A stretch of DNA of 64,000 bases from Picocystis sp. L7. Taxonomy: Eukaryota > Chlorophyta > Picocystophyceae > Picocystales > Picocystaceae. The position numbers were made by a program, and so were the translations under genes. The stretch is taken from positions 186,001-250,000 of the forward strand of contig QXJR01000026.1 in assembly GCA_020975725.1 (NCBI GenBank). The letters are read 5' to 3'. The notes under the pieces are model-generated. The model did no database searches. It worked only from the letters and a program-made list of their open reading frames with translations, and was not told the origin of the DNA. Positions within the stretch are counted from its first letter, which is position 1. Each line of letters opens with the position of its first letter. Shown here one piece after another: positions 1-9,238 of the stretch.

Positions 1-50
1 TCTTCCAGCAGAGGCTCCTCCAGCGCGCTTTCCTCGTCGCGAGGAGCCAT
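1..50 (-). CDS. N-terminus of an unidentified protein (partial, runs off the window edge)
   Basis: Reading leftward from an ATG at 50, the first codons give MAPRDEESALEEPLLE and then leave the window. The short acidic stretch ending in a di-leucine is typical of the cytosolic tail of membrane transporters sorted to the vacuole or lysosome, but this is only suggestive. It would share the gap at 51-522 as a divergent promoter with TAF11. Seventeen codons cannot prove a gene. Confidence 0.4.
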   Translation of the reverse strand, partial: MAPRDEESALEEPLLE

Positions 51-109
51 CGCGGCGGTCGCGAACGTGCTCGCGAGGTTTTCTGGTCACGCCGAATAGA
101 CGCTCACAC

Positions 110-153
110 TGTCCACACACGGTCCACAGACGGTCCACAGACGGTCCATAGAC
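110..153. repeat. Tandem 11-bp repeat (ggtccacagac)
   Basis: Four head-to-tail copies of an 11-bp unit lie at 110-120 (diverged), 121-131, 132-142 and 143-153 (one change). They are in the gap between the partial gene at the left edge and TAF11. No gene is seen in the rest of 51-522. Confidence 0.8.
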
Positions 154-522
154 GGTTCCTCGGGGTGGGATCGTACCCTGTTCCGGTTCCACCCTGGATG
201 TGTGCCCGGTCGATCCCGTTTGCAAGGGACGTTTAGACCGGACGGTCTTCCAACAATCGGACCCTTTCACAAGGGAAGCCTTCCACCCAGAGGTGGCTTC
301 CATCCGACGAACCGAGGGGAGACGTGGTACGCTGCAGGGAAACCGATTCAACGATCGATCGATTGGGTTCCTTTGATTGGGACTTCCTTTGAAAGGCATC
401 CAATTGAAAAGGAACGATTCCGGGTTCGATTCGGGTCTGGGAAGAGGAACGTGGACGGGAGTGCGAAGCGCGACGACGAAGCAACGCACGCAAACGAAGC
501 ACAGGCGCAGGATCGACCCCGG

Positions 523-1225
523 ATGGAGGGGGTTGCGGTTCACAAACGAAAGGCAGAAGAGATGGACGAAGACGACTACGACGAAGAAGACCCGGCGAAG
601 GAAGAGAGTGATGCACAGGCCCTGAAGAAAAAGCAGAAGGTGGAGGGAGAAGAAGCAGATGCTGGACAAGTTGGAGAAGAAAGGAAGCCGGCCAAGGCTC
701 CCATGCTAGTGCCGAAAGATGCTCAAGATACTGATCGAACAATGGAAGAGAACCACGCCAACGAGACGCCAAAAGGACACCGCACCAAAAAGCAAACCAT
801 GACCGAGTTTCAAGAGAGGAACAAGTGCGTGCCTGGCGACTTTGAGCTCGGATGGAGACGAATCTCCTTACACATCTTGACTGACATCGACAATGCAAAC
901 GTAACACAGGAACGTTCTTGCGTTGTTCACCGACGAGCAAATGAACCGATACGAGAGTTTTCGTAGGTCTGCTTTTCAGAGGTCCACCATCCGAAAGATT
1001 CTCACAAGCATCACCGGGAACCCCGCCAGCTTGCCAATGACCATCGTGATGTGCGGCATTGCGAAACTGTTCGTGGGCGATCTGGTCGAAACGAGCAGAA
1101 TCGTGATGAGTGAGAGGGGGGACACAGGGCCCATTCAACCGGTCCATCTACGGGAAGCGTACGAGAGGTTAAGGTCTGCACGACAAATACCCATTCGAGG
1201 AAAGGTGCCACGTTTATTCAGATGA
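523..1225 (+). CDS. TAF11: TFIID subunit 11 (TAF11), histone-fold protein
   Basis: TAF11 pairs with TAF13 through a histone fold inside the nuclear general transcription factor TFIID. Exons are 523-824 and 910-1225, giving 205 aa (human is 211). The intron, 825-909, starts GTGCGT and ends ACACAG; its removal joins K to NVLALFTDEQMNRYESF. The first half is acidic and lysine-rich, as in the family. The second half (about residues 101-205) is the conserved histone fold: FTDEQMNRYESFRRSAFQ, then MTIVMCGIAKLFVGDLVET, then HLREAYERL and the terminal PRLFR. The ATG at 523 was chosen because it gives the family length; the reading frame stays open upstream to 202, through sequence that looks intergenic. 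The 3' end faces the AlkB-like gene 33 bp away. Confidence 0.93.
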
Positions 1226-1258
1226 GGTGGGGTGCCAAAATTGCTACTGTGATAGTTT

Positions 1259-2263
1259 TTAGGGAGCGATCGGTTTTCGCATCGGCTGCTCGGTGACGGG
1301 AGAATCCCTGAAGGTCACCGAAACCCTGCGTGAGCTTAGCAAGTGCTCATTCTTGATAGCATGTGTGTATGTGTATCGTGCATCCTTCTGCAGCACTTGG
1401 AGAGACCGCCTGGGAAGCAGCACCTCCCTCCTGAGCTCTTGACTGGAAGTTCCTTCCCTTTGAAACGTCATGATGCAATCTCCAGCCAGGCTGAGATTCA
1501 CAAGAGTGTCTTTCGTGAGCTGTCGGTCATCCACATGTGGCAGAAGCTCATGTCCATGCGTGGGGATGTATTCGATGGCGTTCGCATCCGTCGCTAGGAA
1601 CATCTCCAGGAAGGGGATGGATTGGCGCATTCGTTTTACCAAACGCAAAAGTGGTTCTGGGAGGGGCCCATCTCCAAGTGTGACTTTCCTGTCCCTGAGA
1701 TTGACGAAGTGTCCCCATTTTTTCCCGTGGTGTCGTCCATTGATACGCAGTACTTTCCACGGAGGCGAACATGTATCTATCCAATGGAGAAGATCCGTTT
1801 CCTCTTGTTCTGTGATAAAGTTCATAAAGACGTGATGTCCCAACAAGGTCTTGCACCCATGATCCCCTTCCACGGCATCCTGACCTGGAGCTGTTGGGTT
1901 GGTTTTCAAACGCTTGGGCAGGACCAACCCGCACGTATCCAGGTGCACGTTGATGGTTAGTAGCGGAACTCTTCGCCCGCACTGCGGGCAATCCACCAGG
2001 CTGGATTTTTCCTCCGTCGAATTTCGGCGTTGTTCGACGTCTGGTGCATCCATCTTCCTCTTCGTCGGAACGGCGAAGCACAGTCTGGTCTGCGTGGCCC
2101 GTTTGGGCACGGCAAGGTTCTTCCTCGCACCCATCAGCTCCGCCGCCGCCAGGTCTGCGTTCCCTCCGTGTTTCTGGATGGCTTCCCTGGCGTCTTCCAG
2201 GTGCGCTTCGACGTCTCCGAACACGGCTTCGGACACCAGCCGTGCGCTTCCATCGTCGTCCAT
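1259..2263 (-). CDS. AlkB-like 2OG-Fe(II) dioxygenase with UBA-like and UBZ4-type zinc-finger modules
   Basis: The 334-aa single-exon protein has three parts. Residues about 1-50 form a UBA-like helical segment (EAHLEDAREAIQKHGGNADL). Residues about 95-120 form a C2HC finger of the UBZ4/Rad18 type (CPQCGRRVPLLTINVHLDTC). The C-terminal 200 residues form an AlkB-type dioxygenase. Visible metal and cosubstrate ligands are LLPHVDD (His-X-Asp), the distal His in YTHAIKN and the terminal RRVSVTFR arginines. AlkB enzymes oxidatively demethylate nucleic acids or proteins; the ubiquitin-binding-like modules suggest recruitment to ubiquitinated sites such as PCNA, which is inference. The ATG at 2263 starts directly before the UBA-like segment; the frame is open further upstream, but that part lies in the promoter shared with SUMO. 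The closest functional class (ALKBH8-like or other) cannot be settled by eye. Confidence 0.85.
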   Translation of the reverse strand: MDDDGSARLVSEAVFGDVEAHLEDAREAIQKHGGNADLAAAELMGARKNLAVPKRATQTRLCFAVPTKRKMDAPDVEQRRNSTEEKSSLVDCPQCGRRVPLLTINVHLDTCGLVLPKRLKTNPTAPGQDAVEGDHGCKTLLGHHVFMNFITEQEETDLLHWIDTCSPPWKVLRINGRHHGKKWGHFVNLRDRKVTLGDGPLPEPLLRLVKRMRQSIPFLEMFLATDANAIEYIPTHGHELLPHVDDRQLTKDTLVNLSLAGDCIMTFQREGTSSQELRREVLLPRRSLQVLQKDARYTYTHAIKNEHLLSSRRVSVTFRDSPVTEQPMRKPIAP

Positions 2264-2798
2264 CGCCTCGTTTCTTCCACCAATTCCATGTGGACACGAA
2301 AGGAGTTGACCCGAGGGAACGGTTTTTGAAACCGAAGGGTCTCTTACTAAACCAGATCGACTCGAAAGGAAGGGACCGTCCCTCCATGGGGTTGTGAAAT
2401 TCGTTGTGAATCGGACCGGTCCGTCGCCTCTTCCTCGAAGCGGCGTCTGAAACCGGTCCCGACGTGGTCGATCGAGGACCGAGGACGAACCCGAGAAACC
2501 GGCGGGAAGGGGAGGGTTTTGAGCCGCTCCCCCCCTTCCCCCTCTCCTTCGGGTTCGCTTCGGTGGGGTTTCCCTTTCAACCCTTCCTTTCGATCGGGAC
2601 GGACCCGGGTTCCGTCCGGGTCTGTGTGGGATCGAACCCGTTGGACGCCCACGAAGAACGCGGGAAAAATCGACAGCACATCCCGTCGCTTCACGCCTTT
2701 GCAAGCGCACTTTCGCGGTCTTTGGCGCCTCCAAGGGGGACGTGAAGGTCGTTCGTGGACCCGAACACGCCTCCGGGAGATCAGGAAGGAGTTCCAAC
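2264..2798. other. Divergent promoter gap between the AlkB-like gene and SUMO
   Basis: 535 bp of GC-rich sequence with runs of C and several copies of gaacccg-like words. No TTAACC pair and no gene were seen. Confidence 0.6.
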
Positions 2799-3394
2799 AT
2801 GGAAGGAGCCGCACCTACGCCGTCTGCGGCGCAGCCCAAGGAAGAGAAGCCGGAAGCATCCGAGCACATCAACCTCAAAGTGAAGAGCCAAGTGCGTTTC
2901 GCGTGCGAAGGATAGAAACGGAAGTGCTTGATGCGATGAGAATCGATCGAGGAAGCAGATCGGAACTGACGGAGGACCGGACGAAACCAACGTACGACGA
3001 CGCAGGATGGAAACGAGATCTTCTTCAAGATCAAAAGAACGACTCCACTCAAAAAGCTGATGCAGGCGTACTGCGAAAGGCAGAGCGTGGACATGAACTC
3101 CATCGCTTTCCTGTGGGACGGTGCTAGGATACGGGCGGAACAGACCCCCGACGAGGTGAGTGTTGTCGCACGCGTCGGTTGTACCCCCGCGGAGGCCAAG
3201 AACTGGGCCGAAAGACTGACCTGAAGCCCGTGTCCGCAGCTCGACATGCAAGACGGCGATGAAATCGATGCAATGCTCCATCAAAGTAAGCGGGCGATCG
3301 GACGGAACGTGCCGCGATATGGCTTCCTAATAGCCGTGCTGACCGGCGACCGCAACCTGCTTCGACGGGGCTCCCAACAGCTGGAGGCAACTAA
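2799..3394 (+). CDS. SUMO: SUMO (ubiquitin-like modifier), four exons
   Basis: SUMO is conjugated to lysines of mainly nuclear proteins through the E1 SAE1/2 and E2 UBC9. Exons 2799-2891, 3006-3155, 3240-3285 and 3381-3394 join to a 100-aa protein. Introns are 114, 84 and 95 nt, starting GTGCGT, GTGAGT and GTAAGC and ending CAG. The joined protein reads [18 protein letters not shown], then [20 protein letters not shown], then [20 protein letters not shown] and ends TGGN. The di-glycine is therefore followed by a single Asn that a ULP/SENP protease must remove. The last exon is only 14 nt. All four exons were placed from the protein fit, since no single frame spans the gene. Confidence 0.95.
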
Positions 3395-4481
3395 GATACA
3401 AACGATTGGTAATAGAAACGCGTGTGATTTCGAGTTCCCATCCGAAAATGCACTCCAGCCACTGCCTGCACGGCCTCTGCATCTTGAACTACCACCCACA
3501 GCTAAGTGCGCGTCATACCTTCACCACGCAGTCAAGATATGTGACCCCCTCCTCTCTGTAGTCGACGATGCACTTCCTCTCTTCCATTGGACAAGGAAGG
3601 GTACTCCCTCTCACGACAAGGGAGTTCCTCTTACCACTGCAGGCAGGAGTTGACAGAGGCCAAGTGCCTGAACCGTTCTGTTGGTTGCAAAGGGGGGCAA
3701 GGCGTTGTTTTTGTATCGCCGATCGTTGTGCTTGCTTTTGTTTTGTTGTCAATCGCACGATGCCTTGTCTTATTGCATTCGTGACAATCTTGAGGCGATC
3801 TGACTTTATCATGCCTTTCTGTGACCTGGAATGGTACGCACTTCATCAGTTGAATGACGGTAGCGAATGACGTGTGCTATGATGATCTAACGCATAAACG
3901 CAAGCCAAGTGTAGCAGCATAACAGATGCCCCGGAGAGACAAACCTTCAACTGAATCCTGCAGACCTTGTGTTTGCACAACTGTGTAAGAAGGTGGGAAA
4001 GGTATTCTGGTGAAGCGCATTCCGTGCCCCAGAAAGGGCCTGACATGTGACACATCCTGCAGGTTGTGTTTCTCTCCAAAGGGCATGCGACACACGAAGA
4101 AGTTGGCAGTCATACAACAGGGAGCACCATTGCACTGGGTTGGCGACCTTTCATCGTAATGGGAATGGCGTTCAAGATTGGACAGAGCTACAGCGTCTAT
4201 TACAGGGTTGTTTCCCATCCAACAAACACATGCTCTTAGTTATTGACAAGGAATGTCTAGCGAACGATGGGCACACTACAGACGAGTCCCACAAGTGAGT
4301 AGATCAGCGCATCGAAGGCAACAGCTTCGTGAATATGAACGCAGGATGATTCAGAGGGTACGAACCATGCAACCTTATCCAGATACCGGGGGTTTCGTGG
4401 CGGTCAAGTTGAAGGCTTAGGATCCCTTCCTAGGATCCGTCTCTGTTTTACCTATTTTCCCGTCTTTTCGCGCGAAGCGCT
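3395..4481. other. AT-richer convergent gap, no gene recognised
   Basis: About 1.1 kb between the 3' ends of SUMO and the uS17 gene. It is much less GC-rich than the promoters. The longest open frames (for example 3877-4218 minus and 4047-4298 plus) match nothing I recognise. It may hold long 3' UTRs, a noncoding RNA or a lineage-specific gene. Confidence 0.5.
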
Positions 4482-4832
4482 TCAGTTTGAGATGGGATCG
4501 TTGTTCACCACTTGAAGGAGACGCCAGCGTTTGAGCTTGGAGAGCGGTCGGCTGCTTTCCACGAGTACGGTGTCTCCTTCGTTGGCGGACTCCTCTTCGT
4601 CGTGCGCATGGTACTTCTTGGTGGATTTCATGCTCTTCTTGTACAGAGGGTGCTGCTTGTAGGTGGTCACTGCAACGATGATGGTCTTGGCGCTCTTGGC
4701 GGACACCACCTTGCCTTGCAGCACCTTCCTGGCCTCCACCGGTGCAAACCCGACGCGTCTCTCGCGTCCAGTCGCCGCTCCGGGCGTCCTCAGCGTCGTC
4801 CCACGTGCGAATCCGCTCGCACAGGCCTGCAT
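4482..4832 (-). CDS. RPS17: Organellar small-subunit ribosomal protein uS17
   Basis: The bacterial-type uS17 binds 16S-like rRNA early in small-subunit assembly. The 116-aa protein has about 34 N-terminal residues rich in Ala, Arg and Thr, then the OB-fold core: KVLQGKVVSAKSAKTIIVAV, HPLYKKSMKSTKKYHAHDEE and the SRPLSKLKRWRL signature. The extension looks like an organelle transit peptide. Plastid is favoured because the core resembles the cyanobacterial form, but a mitochondrial role is possible. The ATG at 4832 is the only start that leaves a sensible transit peptide. It is divergent from the TFIIS-N gene. Confidence 0.88.
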   Translation of the reverse strand: MQACASGFARGTTLRTPGAATGRERRVGFAPVEARKVLQGKVVSAKSAKTIIVAVTTYKQHPLYKKSMKSTKKYHAHDEEESANEGDTVLVESSRPLSKLKRWRLLQVVNNDPISN

Positions 4833-5260
4833 GTTGTCCTTCCTTTCCTCTCTCCTGCCTTATCCGGCACGTGCGAAGCACGGACCTGCGACACGTGCAC
4901 GTCCTTCCTGTGTGCGACGCGACTCGTGGCGCCGCCAGGACCCCTCCTTTGTTTCGTCGTTTGTATGCCCCCCTATCCGCCCCCTCCCCCTTCCAAACGG
5001 ACCCCAAGGGGGGCATTCCCACCTGCACCCTCCATTTCCAGTTGCACCCCGTTTTCCCTCCCCCTCCTTTTCGGTCGGGAGGGGGTGCGGGGGGCGCGCC
5101 CGGGGTGCAGTTGCACCCCCTCCCACCCGTTCGGGTCTGGGATCCCAAGGAAAGGGTCTCGGGGGAGGAAGGGGAAGGTGTGGGTGGACGGTGAGACGGC
5201 CTCGAGGAGCACGTCGCGAGGTGGAAAGTGGCGTCGCACACGCATCAGAACGAAGCAGAG
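4833..5260. other. Divergent promoter gap with C-rich strand bias
   Basis: 428 bp between the uS17 gene (-) and the TFIIS-N gene (+). From about 4960 to 5130 the plus strand is a run of C-rich blocks broken by short G-runs. No TTAACC pair or gene was seen. Confidence 0.5.
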
Positions 5261-6127
5261 ATGGCCGGACGGTGGGATGGAGGGAGGATGGGAGGGGATG
5301 GAACCGTCCACGAAGCGGAGGGGGGAACGGAGGCCGTCGACGGGATCCGTGACGGCAGTTTCAAGGCCTTGAAGGAACAAGTGAAGCAGCTCAAGGAGAA
5401 AGTGGGACGCATGGAAGCACTCGTCGCCGAATACGAGAGGATCGAACAGATGGAAAAGAAGCATTCGGATGGGAACGGATCCTCAGGGGAAGAAATCGAA
5501 CAATTGGAAACAAACGGTGGAAAAACGGATGTCGAAGTAGATGCTTCGAGGACGGTTCGAGAGATCCTGAAGACGATCGAAAACCACCGTGGGAACGAGG
5601 TGCAGGTGATCCAAGCGCTGGAGGAACTCGCACAAGCACACATGACGTTGAACACCATGGTCGGTTCGGGGTGTGGGAAGATGGTGAGAAGCCTCCGGAA
5701 GGACGAAAGGCCACAGGTGGCTGCAGCAGCGACCAACCTGGTCAACCAATGGAGAGAGGAGTTGGCGACACTACCCAAAAACAAGGGGGAACTAGATCCG
5801 GTAGCAGAAGTTCAAAACAAGGAACCCAAAGAGCCAGGTCTGCCATCCAATGCTTCGGAAGGGATATCATTCAGCCTCGTAGACAGCAAGAATCGAGAGC
5901 CAGACGAGGAGAAAATAAACCGGGCCAGACTTCGAATGGCCAAAGCAGAGAAAGAGTACCTGGACCGAAGGAGCAGCAGGGTTTCCAAGGTGATTGGTGT
6001 TGAAGAAGCAATCGTCTCTCAGCAAGCTGGGAAGGCCGGAAGTAAAGCGAAAGGAGGGAATTTGAGTGCCAAGAGGTCCAACGGGATGACCAAGGTGATG
6101 AATGCGTTGAAACGCGTCAAGCGGTGA
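5261..6127 (+). CDS. TFIIS N-terminal (TND/LW) domain protein with coiled coil
   Basis: The 288-aa protein is highly charged. Residues about 35-65 form a short coiled coil (ALKEQVKQLKEKVGRMEALV). Residues about 100-170 form a TFIIS N-terminal domain: REILKTIENHRGNEVQVIQA, LNTMVGSGCGKMVRSLRKDE and the NLVNQWREEL end. This four-helix domain in TFIIS, elongin A, MED26 and IWS1 binds disordered motifs of elongation factors. The C-terminal third is basic with KR-rich patches, consistent with nuclear location. It lacks a TFIIS zinc ribbon, so it is not TFIIS itself. The first ATG of the frame (5261) was used. A TGTAA lies 70 bp after the stop. Confidence 0.8.
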   Translation: MAGRWDGGRMGGDGTVHEAEGGTEAVDGIRDGSFKALKEQVKQLKEKVGRMEALVAEYERIEQMEKKHSDGNGSSGEEIEQLETNGGKTDVEVDASRTVREILKTIENHRGNEVQVIQALEELAQAHMTLNTMVGSGCGKMVRSLRKDERPQVAAAATNLVNQWREELATLPKNKGELDPVAEVQNKEPKEPGLPSNASEGISFSLVDSKNREPDEEKINRARLRMAKAEKEYLDRRSSRVSKVIGVEEAIVSQQAGKAGSKAKGGNLSAKRSNGMTKVMNALKRVKR

Positions 6128-6231
6128 CTGGTAATGAGAGGGGTGCCTGGCTATTGGCAGAGGATGAAATGTTTATATAACAACCAAGGTCCTCTGTGTA
6201 ACAAAAATGAAAGCAATGGTTATTTTTTTCA

Positions 6232-7547
6232 TCAGATGCTGAGCTTTGTAATCGGGGAGATAGGCATTCCTTCCTTCGGCCCTGATGGCTCGTGGTCGGG
6301 TTGCGATCCCCCATCCCCATCCTTCTTGTCCGGCTCCTGCTGGGTAGCTGTGCCTTTGCTTGTACCACTTGCTCGTGTTCTTCCAGGTTTAGCGTTGCTG
6401 CCGGTCACAGTTTTGTAGACAGACATGGCTTGTGCAACCATGCTTGCGGGGTCAGCCATGTTGGCTGGAAGCAGCATCGTATTCCCCTCTTTGGCGATCG
6501 CCTTGAATGCCTGCAAGTAACTGTCAGCAACCCTCAAAGTGGCCGCGTCCGGCCCATTCCTCTCGTTCAATGACTTTGCGATCATCCGCAGCCCCATTGA
6601 TGTGGCCTCAGAAGTCCGTAGGATGGCTTCTGCTTCTCCCGTGGCCTGGTTGATTCGCTGCTTCATGGATGCCTCCGAGGCAAGGATGACCATCTCCTTT
6701 TCGCCTTCTGAAACATTGATGGTGGATTGTTTCTGTCCTTCTGATTCCAGAATCTTTGCCCGCTTGCGTCGTTCTGCTTCAGCCTGCATTTCCATTGCTG
6801 CTCTGACACCAGCAGGTGGTGAGATGTCCCTGATTTCGTACCGCAGGCACTCGAGCCCCCAAGCTGTGGCTGCTTCGTTGATGGATTTGACGATGTTGCT
6901 GTTCAGTGTGTCCCTTTCTTCGAACGTCTTGTCCAGGGTGATCTTCCCCAGCTCACTTCGCATCGTCGTCTGTGCCAGCTGCACCACAGCGAAGAGCGGG
7001 TTCTCGACCCCGTATGATGCGAGGAAAGGATCTACGATCTGCAGGTGAAAGCGTACGTGCATCATCGATTCGTATCGTTCGGTTGGACGAGTGCACGTCA
7101 GCTGACGAATCCTACCCCGTCGTCGCGTTCATGTTTCGCCGCGTTCGAACGTAGAGTTGGCACGACGCACGGACGCACCCTGACATACAGCACTCCATCG
7201 ATGTTGATGCTGACGTTGTCCTTGGTGATGGCGCTCTGGTTGGGGATGGGGATGGCTTCTTCCTTGAGCGAGTGGACGTACGCGATCCGATCCACCAGTG
7301 GGATCAGGATGTGTATTCCGGAGAGCAGCGTGGTGTTGTACTTTCCGAACCTTTCCACCACCATGGCCGTTTTCTCAGGAACGATCCTCACGCCGAAGTT
7401 GGGCGGCGGTGTCTTCGGCCACAGCCCTCCTCCTCCGCCTGTGGTGGGTGTTCCCGGAAACATCCCTCCAGAGTAGCTCTGCATGGCGCGGAGGGCCATC
7501 CCGACGCGCCCATGGCGATGCGAAGCGCGCACGAAGGCCATCGCCAT
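6232..7547 (-). CDS. SLP2: Stomatin-like protein 2 (SPFH/band-7), mitochondrial
   Basis: SLP2/STOML2 scaffolds cardiolipin-rich domains of the mitochondrial inner membrane and binds prohibitins. Exons are 7547-7179 and 7038-6232, with a 140-nt intron (GTGCGT...CTGCAG) joining GVLYVR to [20 protein letters not shown]. The protein is 391 aa (human 356). Residues 1-45 are basic, with many Ala and Met, as a presequence should be. The SPFH core follows: [40 protein letters not shown] and the helix [19 protein letters not shown]. The C-terminal tail is rich in Gly, Lys and Asp. The ATG at 7547 is the first in frame and lies 36 bp from a paired GGTTAAC element. Confidence 0.94.
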
Positions 7548-8086
7548 CCGGATCGCGTCCACGTCCACTCAACCCTCCTCCAGGTTAACCATGCTGGTTA
7601 ACTCACCAGAGGACCCTACACTGGGTTCCATTGGCGGGTCTACTGTTGTAAGTATGGAGATGGCACCAAGACGGTGGAAGCGATGCCTCTACCACGTCGG
7701 GCATGGCGATTGCGGGTGTGGATGGACGGATACAGCACGGTTGATGTCCAGGACGGGCCAACGTCGATTGCAACGCGAGGTTCCTTGCGTCCACGGGCAC
7801 GGCCACCCGCTGTGGCGCTCGTGGAGGAGGTGGACGCCAGCGCGTGGTGCACGAATGGGAGCGCACCTGCTCCGAAACAAGCGCCCTTCTCCTCGTAAGC
7901 AACGGCCATGCAACGTGTCGTTTGCGATCCCAGCACGTGGGTGTGGCCGTTCCGACCACGAGAAGGCGCGTACATGTCCAACTCTTCCATGGACCGCTCA
8001 AGGACCGTCAAAGGACTGCAGGGACCGTGTGAGGGGACAGGTGTCGGTCCACATCTGCTTCGCATGGATCCGAAACCGAGTCGAAG
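7548..8086. other. Divergent promoter gap between SLP2 and the FGE gene
   Basis: 539 bp. It holds the TTAACC pair at 7583-7602. Open frames in it have no recognisable product. Confidence 0.55.
7583..7602. promoter_or_regulatory. Paired TTAACC element (13-bp spacing)
   Basis: GGTTAACC at 7583 and GGTTAAC at 7596, core to core 13 bp, 36-55 bp upstream of the SLP2 ATG. This is one of nine such arrays in the window. Confidence 0.6.
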
Positions 8087-9166
8087 ATGGCGCAGGAAGT
8101 CGCAAAAACGAAGCGCAAAAGAGCGCATGAAAATGGAAATTGGAAGTCGGGACGGTTACTCTCGGGGATCCTATCGGCCGTGGGAGCTCTGGCGCTGGCC
8201 ATGGTGGCGAGACGGACGCGATGGAGGCCTTGGAAGGTGGACGAGGTGCGCAGCACGAGCACCTCGACAAGGGCGAAGATGGAGTTCCTGCTGCTCGGAA
8301 CCATGGCGGACATCCCTGGAGGAGGATTCAGGATGGGAAACGACAATCCACCTCATCCTCAGGACGGTGAGAAACCCTCCAGGTACGCTTACGTCCATCG
8401 CTTCGCCATGGACCCAACCGAAGTGACGAACCGGCATTTCCGAGCCTTTGTGGAGGACACAGGACACGTAACCGATGCCGAACGCTACGGATGGTCCTTC
8501 GTATACAAGTTGTTCGTACCTGAGGATATCGTGCGAGAGGTAGATTCATACGTGGTGGGATCGGAATGGTGGATGCCGGTCACTGGTGCGTCCTGGAAGA
8601 GACCCTTTCCGCAGGAAGACGTTCAGGACATCCTCGACCATCCAGTCGTACACGTGTCATGGAACGACGCCCGCGCTTTCTGCACATGGGCTGGAAAGAG
8701 GCTCCCTACGGAAGAGGAATGGGAATTCGCTGCTCGGGGAGGATTGGATGATCAGCACTTTCCATGGGGTGGACATTCCGAAGAGGACCTGCACACCAGG
8801 TGCAACACCTTCCAAGGGAGCTTTCCTTTCGCTCCGGAAACGCGCGATGGGTTTCTGGGTACAGCGCCGGCCCGCAGTTACCAACCCAATGGCTTTGGAC
8901 TGTACAACACAGTTGGCAACGTGTAGGAATGGACGAGCTCCATGGCATCAGGCCTGGCCGCACATGGCAGCGGTGATGCTCACAGCATGCGCCGGCAGAT
9001 CCTCAAGGGAGGCAGCTATTTGTGCCACAAGTCATACTGCCACAGATACCTCGTAAGCTCCCGTTCCAGCAACACAAGAGACTCGTCTACTGGCCACACT
9101 GGGTTTCGGTGTGCCAGGTCGGTTCAAAAACTCAGCAGAAAAAACGACACAGAAAACTTTGATTGA
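8087..9166 (+). pseudogene. SUMF1: Formylglycine-generating enzyme (SUMF1-like) interrupted by one in-frame TAG
   Basis: FGE oxidises a sulfatase active-site Cys to formylglycine in the ER. The frame opens at 8087 with a signal anchor (LLSGILSAVGALALAMVA, about residues 26-43), then FGE signatures: IPGGGFRMGNDNPP, DPTEVTNRHFRAFVEDTGHV, VSWNDARAFCTWAGKRLPTE and NTVGN. Codon 280 (8924-8926) is TAG where the family has the Trp of GNVWEWT: the text reads GNV-stop-EWTSS. The same frame then runs intact to 9166. That part holds [14 protein letters not shown] with both catalytic cysteines (codons 313 and 318) and ends [20 protein letters not shown] is a normal stop elsewhere in the window (the pTAC3-like gene), so a recoded alphabet is unlikely. 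A truncated product would lack the active site. A recent nonsense mutation, sequencing error, read-through or editing remain possible. Confidence 0.85.
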
Positions 9167-9238
9167 AGAATTTTCCACAATAGTGGAAGCCAACAGGTGT
9201 TCTACACTGTGGCTTTACTGTACAGATAAGTGAATGTC

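Noticed and set aside
202-522. Starting TAF11 at 202
   Set aside because: The residues are low-complexity and unlike TAF11, and the length would exceed the family's; the sequence looks like promoter.
8087-9166. Alternative genetic code with TAG as a sense codon
   Set aside because: TAG ends the pTAC3-like CDS at the expected place, and Trp is coded by TGG elsewhere.
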